From Massospora cicadina (Eukaryota; Entomophthoromycota; Entomophthoromycetes; Entomophthorales; Entomophthoraceae), in NCBI GenBank assembly GCA_022478985.1, contig JAKSZP010000001.1, positions 558,001 to 622,000 of the forward strand: a stretch of DNA of 64,000 bases, given 5' to 3'. Shown here one piece after another: positions 9,739-20,900 of the stretch. Below the pieces are notes generated by a model, which was not told where the DNA came from, made no database searches, and saw nothing but the letters and a program-made list of their open reading frames with translations. The position numbers were made by a program, and so were the translations under genes. Positions within the stretch are counted from its first letter, which is position 1. The number at the start of each line of letters is the position of its first letter.

Positions 9739-10804
9739 ATCCCATTCCTGAGTAAGAAACCACCAAAGAGGATGACGATACCCCTCATTACTCAGGGCGA
9801 TTTTGCTCATGTAGTAGATGAGTGATGGGTAACAGCCCTGCCGCTTCAGATTCCACCCCCAGTACCCATGCTCACCTCAGCAGAACTGTTATGGGGAATT
9901 AACAAAATTTGTACTAAAATTGCCAAATTGAAATTGGCCAGTTAAAATTTGAGTGGCAACATGGCCAATGGCCAAAACTCAAATGGTCAATTAGCCATGA
10001 AGACTGAGGTATTGGCTGGACCGCCCGATGGCTCCAATTCAACCAATAAGCTGATAGAGTTAACATTGGGTGCTATTGATGAGGGTTTGAAACCCTCTGT
10101 TGATAATTTGGGCATTGCACCCAATGTGATGCCATTGACCAAATGAATGGTTCAGTGACTGAGCATGTGCGGGTTAGGCGTTTTAAACCTGTTCCAAACC
10201 AAATGGACCCGCCCCTATGTGGGGTGGCTTTGGAGGATTCCTGTCACTCATTGGGCCAAACACTGTAACGCCAACTGTCAGAAACATAACTGAGTTCCAA
10301 TTTGGATGTTTGAGGTCAAACTGATAGTGACTCAGCCCACCGCTGATTTTTGTGATGTCAGTTCTCAAGTAACAAAACCCCCTATTCCTGAACAATTCAC
10401 CAGTTAGGTCAAAATTGTAGGACCCAATCCTGGCTTCACCACTACCCCAACTGACCACTATTTAATCAGTCACATCGCACTGAGAAAATTGTTGGTCAAT
10501 TTTTCTTTCCTAAATTTCCATTAAAACTATCCTTTCCCAAAAATAAACTTTTTTATGTTAAAAATTAAGCCACTTTATCTGCTGACATTCTCATACACCT
10601 TGGGGTTAAAGGTCTTGTGTATCTGGTACTTTATTTTGTGCCTTTAAAAAATTCTGGATCACCAGCAGATATTGGTGGAATCCCTTTCTGGTTTCATATT
10701 CGTCATATCAACAGCAGTGCCCCAGGCATTCTGGTTTGCTGTTCAGATGCTCTTGCACCTGGGCTGGCAGGCCAGCCTAATTCTCACTTGCTGTTCGCCT
10801 GACA
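9739..10804 (+). repeat. 3' LTR of element A, second piece
   Basis: This resumes the LTR cut at 3980 and aligns with mini-A LTRs (CCTGAGTAAG--ACCAAAGAGGATG). A TATTTAA box at 10459-10465 is followed 32 bp later by GTTGGTCAATT (10491-10501), the partner of the element's primer binding site. It ends CTGACA at 10804. Short frames such as 9949-10146 and 10183-10458 fall inside it and are accidental. Confidence 0.9.
10459..10501 (+). promoter_or_regulatory. LTR promoter and self-primer of element A
   Basis: TATTTAA at 10459 and the 11-mer GTTGGTCAATT at 10491-10501. The 32-bp spacing recurs in both mini-A LTRs (TATTTAA at 32521 and 34125; 11-mer at 32553 and 34157). This places the transcript start at or next to the self-primer. 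The start site itself is inferred. Confidence 0.6.
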
Positions 10805-11870
10805 ACTACCATAAATATCCTAAGACCTTCCGCCCACCCAACTATTATTAGCGCACACTGAGTGGTTGGACATGGGGGAGTACGTAAGATCAGGAATTTT
10901 TGTGGCCTTGGTATTAATGGGAAAGCATGAACTTTGATGTACTTGATACTATCTCCTCCTGTCACCAGTGCCAAGTGGAAAATTCATTCTGCCATAAAAC
11001 TTCATACCAGTTAGTGAAGCCGCACTTTACCTGGCACACCATTTTGATTGATGTTGTGGGTCCCTTACCAACAGGGGCAAACTGGTCCAAGTACATCCTG
11101 GTAGCAATTTACCACTAGACCAGGTGGGTTGAGGCGCGACCAATACGCGATTTAGGGCACTAAAGTTGGCCAAGTTTGTTGAGGAGTGTATAATTCAGTG
11201 ACACAGTTGTCCCCAGTTCATCCTTACTGACAACGGAACTAAATTCACTTCCCATATTCTTCCAAAGCTTAATGAGCTTATTGCCAGCCAAAGGGTTTTG
11301 AAAACCTCTATACCACCCTGAATCTAACAGAATGGTGGAGCGGGTCAATGAGGCTTTAATGAACATACTCCATAAATTAGTAGTGGAACGACCCTCAGAC
11401 TGGAGCTCCCTTTAGTCCACCACCATCTTTTCTTATAATATTAGTTATCATTTGGCCACGAGGAAAAGCCCATTACAATTGCTTTATGGACTGTACCCCG
11501 CTCTGCCCGCCCTCCTATATGCCTGTGTAGAGGAAACTGGTGGTATGGATCTGCAACACTATTTAACCGTCCTAATGAATATGCTGATTAAATTACAAAC
11601 CAAAGTGTACTGTTTCAGCCTAGCCAAGAGAATAAAAAGCCAGGCTGCTGATCAGGTACAGCGGAGTGGCCTAGCACAGTTCAATGATGGAGACATGATC
11701 CTATTCCATGACCAACATGGGTTTGGCCAGAAACACAAGCTGGCCAGTATCTGTATCAGGCTATTCAAAACCATTGAGAAGCTTGTTATAGTTGCATATA
11801 CAATCAAAAACCCCAATAGAGGTCGGATTATCATCTGAGTGCATGTGAAGTTCCTCTGAGAAAATAAGCA
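10805..11870 (+). pseudogene. Element D integrase (3' part of element)
   Basis: The fragment starts where element A is inserted. It begins in the zinc head (SCHQCQVENSFCHKTSYQLV, about 10950-11010), then HTILIDVVGPLPTGANWSKYILVAI, LLTDNGTKFTSHILPKLNELI near 11220-11280 in a shifted frame, and the C-terminal region (KSPLQLLYGLYPALPALLY, FHDQHGFGQKHKLASI, EKLVIVAYTIKNPNRGRIII) at 11452-11838. It is closely related to the integrases of C (36560-37750), F (39120-40040) and G (61430-62590). No chromodomain. The rest of D must lie left of the window. Confidence 0.85.
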
Positions 11871-11905
11871 ATAGGATCCTTATCATACAGTCAAGGAGGG
11901 GGTGA

Positions 11906-12456
11906 TGTCCTGATTCTGATATGACTGGATGATAAGCCCTAGGTTATTATGGCGGAATGGATGGAATCCATCAAGTTTTGATATGAGTAATGGTTATTTG
12001 GGTGCCTAGAAATGAGGCAATATTGGGTTGTTGGGAAATCGTCTCAGATTAGGCAATTATGAAATTAATAAATATAGAATTGACGGAACCAATTAGATGT
12101 GGCAAATCAAATTACTAAGCCATAGAAGTGATAGTGTCTGAAGTTGCTCTAATATAGGCGAGACGAGATGATTAAGAAAAGAAGGTTGTTACATCGATGA
12201 ATCCCCCTCTTGGGTTGGGACCATCTAGTACTAAAAAAAAGAAAAGAAGGTTGTTAGTAGTTTTAGAGAAAGCAGAAAAAGCAAAAATTGGCTGTATTAA
12301 GTATATATAAAAAAGAGAAGTGTGGGAGTGAATGCTCCTTATTTAATTAAAAGTTTGTTCTGTTGTTTCAAGGATAACAATCATCATATTGTTTGTCCTA
12401 ATTGCTCAGTGGGTTGAACCCTGTGCAAAATCCGTCAGCGTATCTCATGAATACCA
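11906..12456 (+). repeat. 3' LTR of element D
   Basis: It follows a polypurine tract AAGGAGGGGGTGA (11893-11905), starts TGTCCTGATTCTGATATGACTGGA, and matches the starts of the LTRs at 37793 and 62615 and, more loosely, 48072. It ends near GAATACCA (12456). At about 550 bp it has the same length as the G 3' LTR. It contains retroposon copy R1 (12192-12238). The frame starting at 12389 is fused by chance to LINE-2. Confidence 0.8.
12192..12238 (+). mobile_element. 41-nt poly(A) retroposon, copy R1
   Basis: A 41-base body (12192-12232) begins CATCGATGAATCCCCC and ends GACCATCTAGTACT, followed by A residues. It is flanked by an 18-bp perfect duplication AAGAAAAGAAGGTTGTTA at 12174-12191 and 12239-12256. 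Body, A-tail and long TSD are the marks of target-primed reverse transcription by a LINE in trans. The body is identical to copy R2 at 48118-48158. It encodes nothing and matches no RNA I recognise. Confidence 0.85.
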
Positions 12457-12559
12457 CTTTTTGGAAGCTTTTCTTTCCCATAAGCATCACTTTTGTTTAA
12501 AGGTGATTAAATTGATTCAACCAATTACAACTTGTCTTAATTGTGCTGACCAATCAGGG

Positions 12560-13966
12560 GATGACAAAGAGTCTGAATCCATTGAACTCACACACCTATG
12601 CAGGAGAGATGAAGGGGAACAGCATGGGCCAGAAGGCCCAGCTGCTCACTTTAACCGCAGTGCTAAAAAGGGACCATATGTTCCAAACAGTGACTATCTC
12701 AAGATGGTCCAAGATTTCATTAAACTGGCAACATCAGCCACGCATTTCCCAAATTATCACGTGAATTTGGTGTGCGCATTAACTTTGGTGTTGAAGAACC
12801 TCTACGATATGAAGAAGTTTGTCAGGATATCCCAGGACGCTTCCCAGAAGCTGTAAGCTTGACTGAAAAACTCACTATGAGAACCTTAGACCTTGGTTTT
12901 GCTACTGCTGAGGCCGCGGATGAAGCCATAGCTGCCCCATTTGTAGTCACCTACATTAAGCTGAGAGTAGGCAAGGAGCCTGAACAAATTACAGCCACTA
13001 TCCCAATCACACGCACCCGTTTCTGAGATGATGAAAACTTGTTTGTGGTACATGAAGGACTCCCAACCACTGAAAAGCGGGACTATCTGGAGGCAGCGCT
13101 AACAAGTGGTCTGAGCGCATATTGAGAACTAGTCTACTTTGAATTGGAGATAAACCGCCTCTTGACCCACCTGGCTACAGAAAAGGCTGTAGCAATGATA
13201 CACTCAGGCATGGATGCTGAGGGTAGCATCAACACAATCTCACGCAAAGCGTACATTTTAGACCCAAAGGGGAATCAGTCTCGCCCTTTCTCAGTCCGCC
13301 CAGAAAAGAGCCCACCCATATACACGAGCTGCAACAAAGTAAGGCATAAAAACAATGCCTGTCCAGCTACATGGGAGGGAAGAAAGTTTATTGAGCGTGA
13401 AGAAAGTCCAAAGGAAATAATCCAGGGGATGCATTAAGAGCCCGCCTCTGGGGATCGCAGGCTAACTATGAGGTGGTCCAACCAGTCTCCCCAGAACAAC
13501 GTAAAGAAGCGAAGATGGCCAGAAAGGCGGCGGAGAAGGTCAAGCAGAAGGAGGAGAAGGAAGCAGCAGCTTGGGAGGAAGCAGCTAAGCGCAACATTGA
13601 GCAACAACATGAGCACCTCTCTAGTATGACCGCCCCTAAGGCAGCCCAGCAGCCGCAAGATAATGAGCAGTGGGCATTTCAATCAGAAATGGACAACGCA
13701 CACTTCTTACCTATACACAATGGTGCCCAACCCGTTCAAGTACCAGTCAACAAACCCGTTTCACAATACAACAGTTTCTCAGCCTCAACAGGATGGAGGA
13801 CAGTAGTGCTCATTGCACAGAGTACCCAAATCGGAACTCTGGACCACCGGAATGGCAATCAAGTACACCACCAGCCCAATTCATTTATGAGGGTCCTATG
13901 ACTAGGTCCAAATACAAGCAAGTCACCTCAGCTGCACAAGGCCAATTAGGCCCTATGCAATCATAG
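12560..13966 (+). pseudogene. LINE-2 ORF1, CCHC nucleic-acid-binding protein
   Basis: Fragments in shifting frames at 12560-12850, 12772-13023, 13144-13434 and 13473-13960. The middle has RTLDLGFATAEAADEAIA, matching the LINE-1 ORF1 segment WLDLGF--K-AADEAAA. A zinc knuckle near 13318-13365 reads YTSCNKVRHKNNACP, in which the first Cys of C-x2-C-x4-H-x4-C has become Tyr (TAC). The tail is basic and helical (RKEAKMARKAAEKVKQKEEK), matching LVKPISPQEWKKAKQAR in LINE-1. ORF1 proteins of L1 elements package the RNA. The exact start Met is uncertain. Confidence 0.75.
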
Positions 13967-13971
13967 CAGGT

Positions 13972-14809
13972 GTGCTGGGCTCACTAACAATTGGGACTCT
14001 CAACATAGCAGGACTCTCATCCAATAAGTCCCTGGATAAGAAACGAGGGCTCCTGCTAACCCCCGGTGGATGTGCTTGCCTTGCAGGAGTGCAAGTGCAC
14101 CACTGGAAAGGAGAAAGAGTGGTTCAGGCTCTTTCTACCTTCGCGAACATACTGGACCAGCTTTTGCGGAATTGTAGTTAAAGCATCAGCTGCCATCACA
14201 ATCACCAACCACTACTCTCATTTGGAAGAGAGGGTTCTAGTTCTGGCCTTCAAATGGGGGAACCAATCATATCAGGCTGATTCAGTATATTCCCCTGTTG
14301 AAGTGGAAAAAAGGGAAAAGTTTCTGAGCAACCTAATTGACTTGAACCTTCCAGAAGAAACGATTTACCTAGGGGACTTCAATTGCTGGCTGGACGGAAC
14401 TCGTGACAGATGGCCAAATGTCACAACCCCACCAATAGTATCGAGACAAATACAGCAATTAATGACAACAAAAGGCCTTCTAGATGCCAAACCATTCTCA
14501 GAATCATATTTTCCAAATCTGACACGGTCAAATATTTTAGGTAATCAACTAATCAGCGCCACTAGACTGGATTGGATACTCATACCCGTGTCATTGGAAT
14601 CACAAGCTGAAGATTTTGCAACAATCGACCTACACATATCAGACCACAGAATGGTGAAAATAATTATCCAATCAAAGGAAGAACTTCCCAAGAATCACCG
14701 CTGGAAAAGGATGCTGCCCAAGAACGTGAATCTGGTCCAAGTAGAAGATCAGACAAAAAGACATGTAGAAGAACTAAACAAATGCACGGACTCTGAAACC
14801 TTATGGTAG
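13972..14809 (+). pseudogene. LINE-2 ORF2, APE endonuclease domain
   Basis: It begins LGSLTIGTLNIAGLSSNKSL, the N-terminal strand of APE-type endonucleases with the conserved Asn. A frameshift near 14060 leads into DVLALQECKCTTGKEKEW (catalytic Glu). Further landmarks are YSPVEVEKREKFL, IYLGDFNCWLDGTRDRWP (D-x-N), RLDWILIPVSL and HISDHRMVKI (Ser-Asp-His, near 14634-14660). Spacing matches LINE-1 ORF2. The domain nicks the target; apart from the frameshift its catalytic residues remain. Confidence 0.88.
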
Positions 14810-16150
14810 CAGTGGCAAATGTTAAAAAAGAAATTCTATCTGCCCCAGCCCACGCAGCCTCCCGTCACACAAGAAAGGAAATAGTAGAGCTTTCTAAAGC
14901 TCAGAGAATATCAAACCATCTGGAAAGATACCCACCACGCAGCGGCTACTCACCACAGTGGGCTAGAGATTGGGTGAAACAGACACTAATAGTCAAGAAA
15001 CATAAACACCTCCATATGTACATGGAGGCCCTCCAAGCAGGTGCCAGACGGGCCATTCAGGTGGATCAACCGTCCAAGTCTTTCTATCAAACTTACAAAA
15101 CGAGGTCCAAAAACGCCAGTCTCACCAAACTCCAAACAGATGAAGGTTAAACCAATAGCAACCCAAAAGCGGTAGCATCCATCACCCACTCCTACTACTC
15201 AGAACTGTACAAGGCGGCCCCAATAGAGGAAGCTGCTAAGAACTACTTCATCAATGTGGTCCCCAATCACGCCGAGCTTTTAGTCAACCTTGTTGACCCC
15301 ATAACAGAGGACGAGCTAGCACAGGTTCTACAGAGACTACCTACCAACAAGTCACTAGGACCAGACATCATCCCTTATAAGTACTATAAAGCACACTATG
15401 AAGCAATAAAGAAGCCTATGCTATATCTCTTTAACTCAAGTCTACAAGAGGGGAGGGTGATCTCAGGAGGCTCGGAAGCTTATACCATAGTGCTCCACAA
15501 AAAAGGGGACCGTACTGACCTGAACAACTGGCGCCCAATATCTCTAATCAACGCAGATATGAAGACAATGGGAAAGATAATGGCTAAGCGTCTCAGAAAA
15601 AGTCATGGAGTGCATCGCCCCACAACAGCATGGTTTCACCCCAGGGAAGAGCATCTGGGACAACATCCACCAAGTAACAAACACACTAGGAAGAGCATCC
15701 AAGGACATACTCTGCTTTCTAGACCAATCCAAGGCATATGACAGAGTAGACTGGGAATACTTGGCAGCAATACTTCACAAACAGGGCTTCCTCAAACCCT
15801 TTATCTCATGGATAGCAAATCATCAGCTGTCATCCACCTTATCAGCTCTAGATTCTGCATTCATTCACTTCCAGTCACACCAGAAAGAAGCCTCCGCCAA
15901 GGATACCCACTTAGCCCTATCCTGTACAATCTCACAATTGACCCCCTCCTATGGGTGATGGAGAATCAGTTAGCTGGTATAGAGTTCAAGGGGCAAAAAC
16001 CACTTAAGGTTCTGGCCTTTGCGGATGACTGTGTGGTAGGAGTATCCTCAAAGGCGGATTCCAAGAAGGTAGAGGAGATGATCAGCCTTAAGAAAAAGCT
16101 TCCAAAGCCAATCTCAACAAAACCAAATCACAAGCCTTGGTGCTATTAAA
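14803..16150 (+). pseudogene. LINE-2 ORF2, reverse transcriptase domain
   Basis: After a linker (RSGYSPQWARDWV) the RT reads KSLGPDIIPYKYYK, VLHKKGDRTDLNNWRPISLIN, QHGFTPGKSIWDNIHQV, LCFLDQSKAYDRVDWEYL, SLRQGYPLSPILYNL, and the catalytic VLAFADDCVVGVSS with FADD at 16018-16029. At least three frame changes occur (stop at 15148, shifts near 15600 and 15900). The set of motifs, including GDRTDLNNWRPI and FADD, is that of L1-clade RT. Confidence 0.9.
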
Positions 16151-16260
16151 GGCCAAGCCCCTGGGCCCTAAAACAAGAGGACAAAAAGGAAAGTCACAAA
16201 CACAAGAAAAGTGAAAAAGTATAAAAAATTTAGCTTTATCCCACCACCCTTTCAGATGCC

Positions 16261-17477
16261 TTGACCAAGGGAACCTATCAAACACCTAGGGATACCCATC
16301 ACAAGTTCAGGTATAGCAACTCAAGAGGTGTAAGAGGAGATACTTCAGGATATCCAAAGGACAGTGGCAAGGTGGAAGTTCAGGAAGACATCTCTGGATG
16401 GAAAATGTCAGCTTGCCAATACTATGCTCTTCTCAAAAATTTGGTACCCTGCACATGCTATTGCCTTCAGCAAAAAAAAATTCAAAAAACTCACGTCAAT
16501 TCTACAACCCTGGTTTTGGGGCTCATGCTCCCCCCAGTCAGGATCACCACACTAAGGGAGCCAACTTCTGAAGGCGGGATGGGGTTAATAGACCCTGAAC
16601 GCAACGCCACAAATATATTCAGAAATGGATCAGTGTGGCGACCTCACAAGAAGGGAGTCCGCCTACATAGGCATTTGAAGCAAGGACCAAAATAGCTAGA
16701 AACCTATCCCTCAGGAATCCCAGATCCCTGACCACCCTATTAAATTATCTAGGTTAACGCCCAGGGTTAGTAGGGCCATGGGATGCGAAGCTAGAGGCCA
16801 AGGCGATGCTCCATAATTTTAAAATATTAAGAATCGCACCTAGAATTGAACTCAAACCCCAAAGAATCTGCCATGGGCGAAAACGGAAAACTCTAAAACT
16901 CAATCGGCACCCAGAGCCACCAGCCAATGCAAATTCTGAGGGCCCAAGCATCCAGACAATCCCAGCGCTGGATTACTGGGGAATAAATTACCCACCCAAG
17001 CTCTGTAATACCACGTGGAGAATATCAAATGAGCCTCTACTCCACCCCAAAATTACAACCCTGCATTGGAGAGTTGCTAAACGCCTTTTTCGCACAGGGG
17101 AGTGCTCAAACGCCACGCACAGGCAATGCACAGTGTGCAACAAAGAAGATTTGCTGCACCACAGGTATGTTTCATGTAAAACAGCGGTAAGAGTCTGGGA
17201 AGAAGCGGTGCATTTAGCACAGCTACAAACCACAAACCCCTACCATTTAGCTGAAGACTGGCTATTCCAGGTGGGGTTAAGGCATCAAGACCTTGATTGC
17301 AACAAGATGGTTTTTGTTCTAGCATTATGGGCAATCCATAGTAACTGGGTTGCCGCCACTGCAAGCCCCCAAGGGTCTGACCCAGCTAGGGCCATTAATA
17401 ACTTTCGCTTTAGTATAAACAAAAACTTTGGCTATTGGCTGATTGGGGATGCCATTCCACCAAAACAGCGTGCGTGA
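16261..17477 (+). pseudogene. LINE-2 ORF2, C-terminal region with zinc finger
   Basis: It corresponds to LINE-1 ORF2 after the RT. The last frame (16806-17477) reads TLHWRVAKRLFRTGECSNATH, then CTVCNKEDLLHHRYVSC (near 17127-17180), the zf-RVT type C-x2-C...H...C finger found at the end of L1-like ORF2, followed by ALWAIHSNWVA. The stretch 16150-16800 is more damaged. Bases 17478-17712 are a 3' UTR in which I see no further gene. Confidence 0.8.
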
Positions 17478-17904
17478 GTAGCATCATGGGCCATTTCACA
17501 CATATTTGAAATCTCCATGGTGCATCGAACATGTTTATGGAAAGCCCATTTACCTGAAGTAACTGAGGTCCCATCTAAAATCAACCCACAGCAAGGTGCG
17601 ATGCCAAGGTTGCGTGACTAGCACCAAACCACTCCATTCTCCGCCACTCTTAAAATATTCCCAATTAATTGCCCATCCCTTCCCTTGAGTGTGTTGTCTC
17701 CAGTCGCATACTCTCAAATAAAAATTAAATTTTAAATTTATTGTGGGGAAGGCCGACCATGGGATGGAAACTTCCGAATATGACTCAGACGAGACAAAAC
17801 TTAGTACCAGGGGAGGCACCCCAGAGAAGCGATGCTATCTCTTGTTGCCAGCGGGAACGCCACTTATGGGGAGGGGGAGGGAACGTGTGAAGGGGCCGTA
17901 GCCA

Positions 17905-20900
17905 CTATTGAGCACGTGTGGAGGAAGGGGTCTGATTTGATGAACCAGACTGGGAACCAGGAGGAGACCAGCTGTCAGCGACGCGGTGGGAGATATCCAA
18001 ACATCCACGCTTGAAAGTGATCCACCAAATGAGACCGGAATCTGTGGACAGCTTCAGGGAGGGTGGGGATGGAGCCAGCGATGGCATCCAAGACAATCGT
18101 GTGGATAGTCCACATGGCGATTGCAACCACCAGAGCACGGAGGGAGGGTGGGAGGGGGAGGCCATTGATGAAGCAAACATATCTCTTGACAGACTGAAGG
18201 GATGTGTTTGATCCTGGCCTAGCAGACGTTGGACTTCGCGCCATATTACTTTAGAGGTGGGGCACTTCTCCAGGCGGTAAAACAGCGTTCCATACTGGCC
18301 ACACACGACACAGGATGAGTGTAAAGCGTTAGAGCGCTCAGCTGTACGATACACCCGCCTCAGGCAGCGCCACACATGGGAGCGGACTTGAGGCTGCAAC
18401 AGAGGATGGTGTGCGTAATTCCAGATAGTCTTTTGGGTCTCAGTGGAATAAGTGATGTCCATCATGTCCAGGTAGTCCACCCTGGATAGGACTTGGGGTC
18501 GAATGGGGATCACGCCCTCATGGATGGGTAGCCCCTGTACCTCTTGTGTGAACTGAGGGGAGGGGCGGCCTCTTCGGGTTGTATGTCCACTAATACTAAT
18601 TCTCCACTCTGCGCTTCGCATGGAGAGTAGGATTCGTTTGTAGTGGGTTTTGGTCCCGTGAGGACCTGTGGCTGATGTGTGTGATGCGAGGTATTTCATC
18701 AGGGAGTGGGGGTTTGATGGATTGTTGAGGCCCAAGGCTCAGGAGAAGTTGGAGCGGGCCACGCGGGACCAGTGTTGGGATGGGAGTGTAGGAGCAGTGA
18801 TGGCCGCAATCCAGGTGCCCAGGATCTTGGCGGCATGGGCTTTGAAGTCAAGTAGGCCCATGACACCATGATGATGAGGGCCAAACATGACCTCTAGCCG
18901 TACTGGTGGAGGGCGGCTAGACCAAAGCCAACCTTGTAGCAAAGCATACAGGGATTTGAAGAAGCTTGGGGAGAAGGGGATGGCGTGGGCTCCAAACCAG
19001 ACTTTGGATAGGAGCATAGAGTTGGCAAGAACAACCCTGCCAGTGAGGGTAGTAGGGTGGGCTCTGAGAGAGGCGATTCGCTTCGTCACGTTGTCCAGTA
19101 TATGGCACTCCATTACTGCTGACGTGTATCCACCTGCCTCCAACCACACGCCCAGATGGCGTACCGGTCCTATGGTAGGTTATGGCACAAAGGGGAGCAC
19201 CAGTGGAGCGGTGTGTTTTGAGTTAGTAAGGCGTGGGCGTGGGCGAGCAGATGGGCCGGGTTGGGAACTACTTTCTGGGGCCCAGCAGTTCTGAAACCGA
19301 CCAAGGAGGATGATTTCGGTTTTGGAGGCGTTCAGTGCCGCGTTGCTTACCTGGGAATATTCCTGGATAAGGGCTTCAAGCGCGTGTGCATCTTTGTTAT
19401 TAGACACCCCCACCACGCAATCATCTGCAAATGCCATCATCTTGAATGGGGTTTGACCTGGCACATGGACCCCAGTGAGTTGGGCATTCACATTTCGCAG
19501 TAGTGGGTCAAGGCTGAAGTTGTATAAGAGTGGGCTCAGGGGGTCCCCTTGTCGCAGGCTCATTTGAGGACGGACTATTTAATTAGGAAACCTGGGCCGC
19601 GCACTGCCATTGTTGCAGATTCCGTGAGCAGCATCACCCAGTTAATGAAGCGGGGAGGTAGACGGAATTGTTGGAGGCAGGCCCTAAGGTATTCCCAGTT
19701 TACTCTATCATAGGCCTTTTGTTGGTCCAAGAATACAAGTGCCCCAGAGGCTGTGGACTGACACACATTAGCCACAGAGTGCACGTTATCCCAAATCGAC
19801 CTTCTGGAAATGAAACCAAAATGTTCTGAGGAGATGGTGGCAGATGCTACAGTCCCTAAACGGTTAGCCATGATTTTTGTTAAAATTTTGGTGTCTGTGT
19901 TTGTTAGAAGAATGGGGTGCCAGTTGGCTAAGTCTAGCCTATCCCCTTTCTTGAAGAGTGTGACTGTAAAGGGCTCATGTCCTCCTGGTAGGAGGCGCGT
20001 TTCCAACAGGCTTTGGTTGAGTGAGGCTAGCAGCAATGGGGATATATATTTAAAATATTTTTTGTAAAACTCATATGGAATGCCATCTGGGCCTGGGAAT
20101 TTTTGGTTTTGGCGCACCACAAATGGTAGTCCATAATTCGTTCAGAGTAATTAAATTCATTATTTCTGGGTATCAGAAAATGGTGCAGATATGAGCTCTG
20201 TCAGAGATTCTGCCATTTCAGCTGGCTGAATTGGTTCAGCTCAGTATAACTTGGAGTAATATCTTTGCATTTCGATTGCCACTTCAGCCGGTGTGTCCAC
20301 AATAGAATTATCCAATCTTCGCACCTGTGTGCAGGCCACACTCTGGCGTGGTGCAAAATTTTTTTGAAGAAGTATGCAGTGCACTTGTCGCCTTTAGTGA
20401 TGTGTGTGGCCCTGTATTGGACACAAACCCAATGTTTGTGTTGCCTTTCGAGTGCGTTGAGGTGGGCGGCTGCCTCCACCCACTTCTGGCCCCATGCAGG
20501 GCTATATCCTGAGGCTGGAATGTTGGACTCCAAGTGGGCCAATTCCACCAGCGCGCGCAATATAACCACCGATGTGGCTCGTGAGCATCTGGATGAGAGA
20601 TGGCGATAGTGGCGGATGGTGTCTTCTTTGAAAGTTGCCCATGTGGAAATGGGGTCCGCGCAAAACGGTGCAACAAACGATTTTGCCAAAGTTGCCTCTT
20701 CCACCCACGTGGAAAATCCTGGCGATGCGAGCTCTGGGGGGTGGATTTTGCACCAATGTGGGGCCTTTGCAACTGTGACTGGTAAGTGGTATGTTATCGA
20801 GACCAGTCGGTGGTCAGAGAATTCCATTTTTGATGTTTTGAAGTGTGAGATGTGGGGTTGGAATTTTGCCGGTGCTAGAATAAGGTCAATGCGGGTCATG

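Larger units (their letters stand above)
1..10804 (+). mobile_element. Ty3/gypsy chromovirus element A, split by element B
   Basis: Decayed LTR retrotransposon: 5' LTR end (1-256), self-primer-type PBS (258-268), protease, RT, RNase H, integrase and chromodomain remnants (486-3937), then the 3' LTR as 3938-3980 and 9739-10804. The LTR identity is shown by 1-256 recurring at 10549-10804. Only about 310 bp separate the LTR from the protease Asp-Thr pair, so there is no room for gag. Element B interrupts the 3' LTR with a CCATC duplication. A itself lies in the integrase of element D; the five bases after its 3' LTR are ACTAC (10805-10809), so the same bases should precede its off-window 5' LTR. 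Many stops and frameshifts show that it is dead. Confidence 0.9.
12457..17712 (+). mobile_element. LINE-2, L1-like non-LTR retrotransposon
   Basis: Plus-strand LINE with ORF1 (12560-13966) and ORF2 (13972-17477), then a 3' UTR ending in an A-rich tail that continues at 23022-23045 beyond LINE-1 copy 1. The flanks ATCTCATGAATACCA (12442-12456) and ATCTCTTGAATACCT (23046-23060) differ at two positions and look like an old TSD. Its 5' end (TTTTCTTTC, then CACTTTTG) resembles the LINE-1 5' end, and both ORFs share layout with LINE-1, but the proteins are clearly diverged. Frameshifts and stops show that it is dead and older than LINE-1 copy 1, which entered its tail. Confidence 0.85.

Noticed and set aside
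12192..12232. Retroposon body as a 5.8S rRNA fragment
   Set aside because: It shares CATCGATGAA with 5.8S rRNA, but the following bases do not match, so ten bases are not enough.
12389..12856. 155-codon frame starting in the D LTR
   Set aside because: Its first part is LTR sequence, so the Met at 12389 is not the LINE-2 ORF1 start; only the later part is ORF1.
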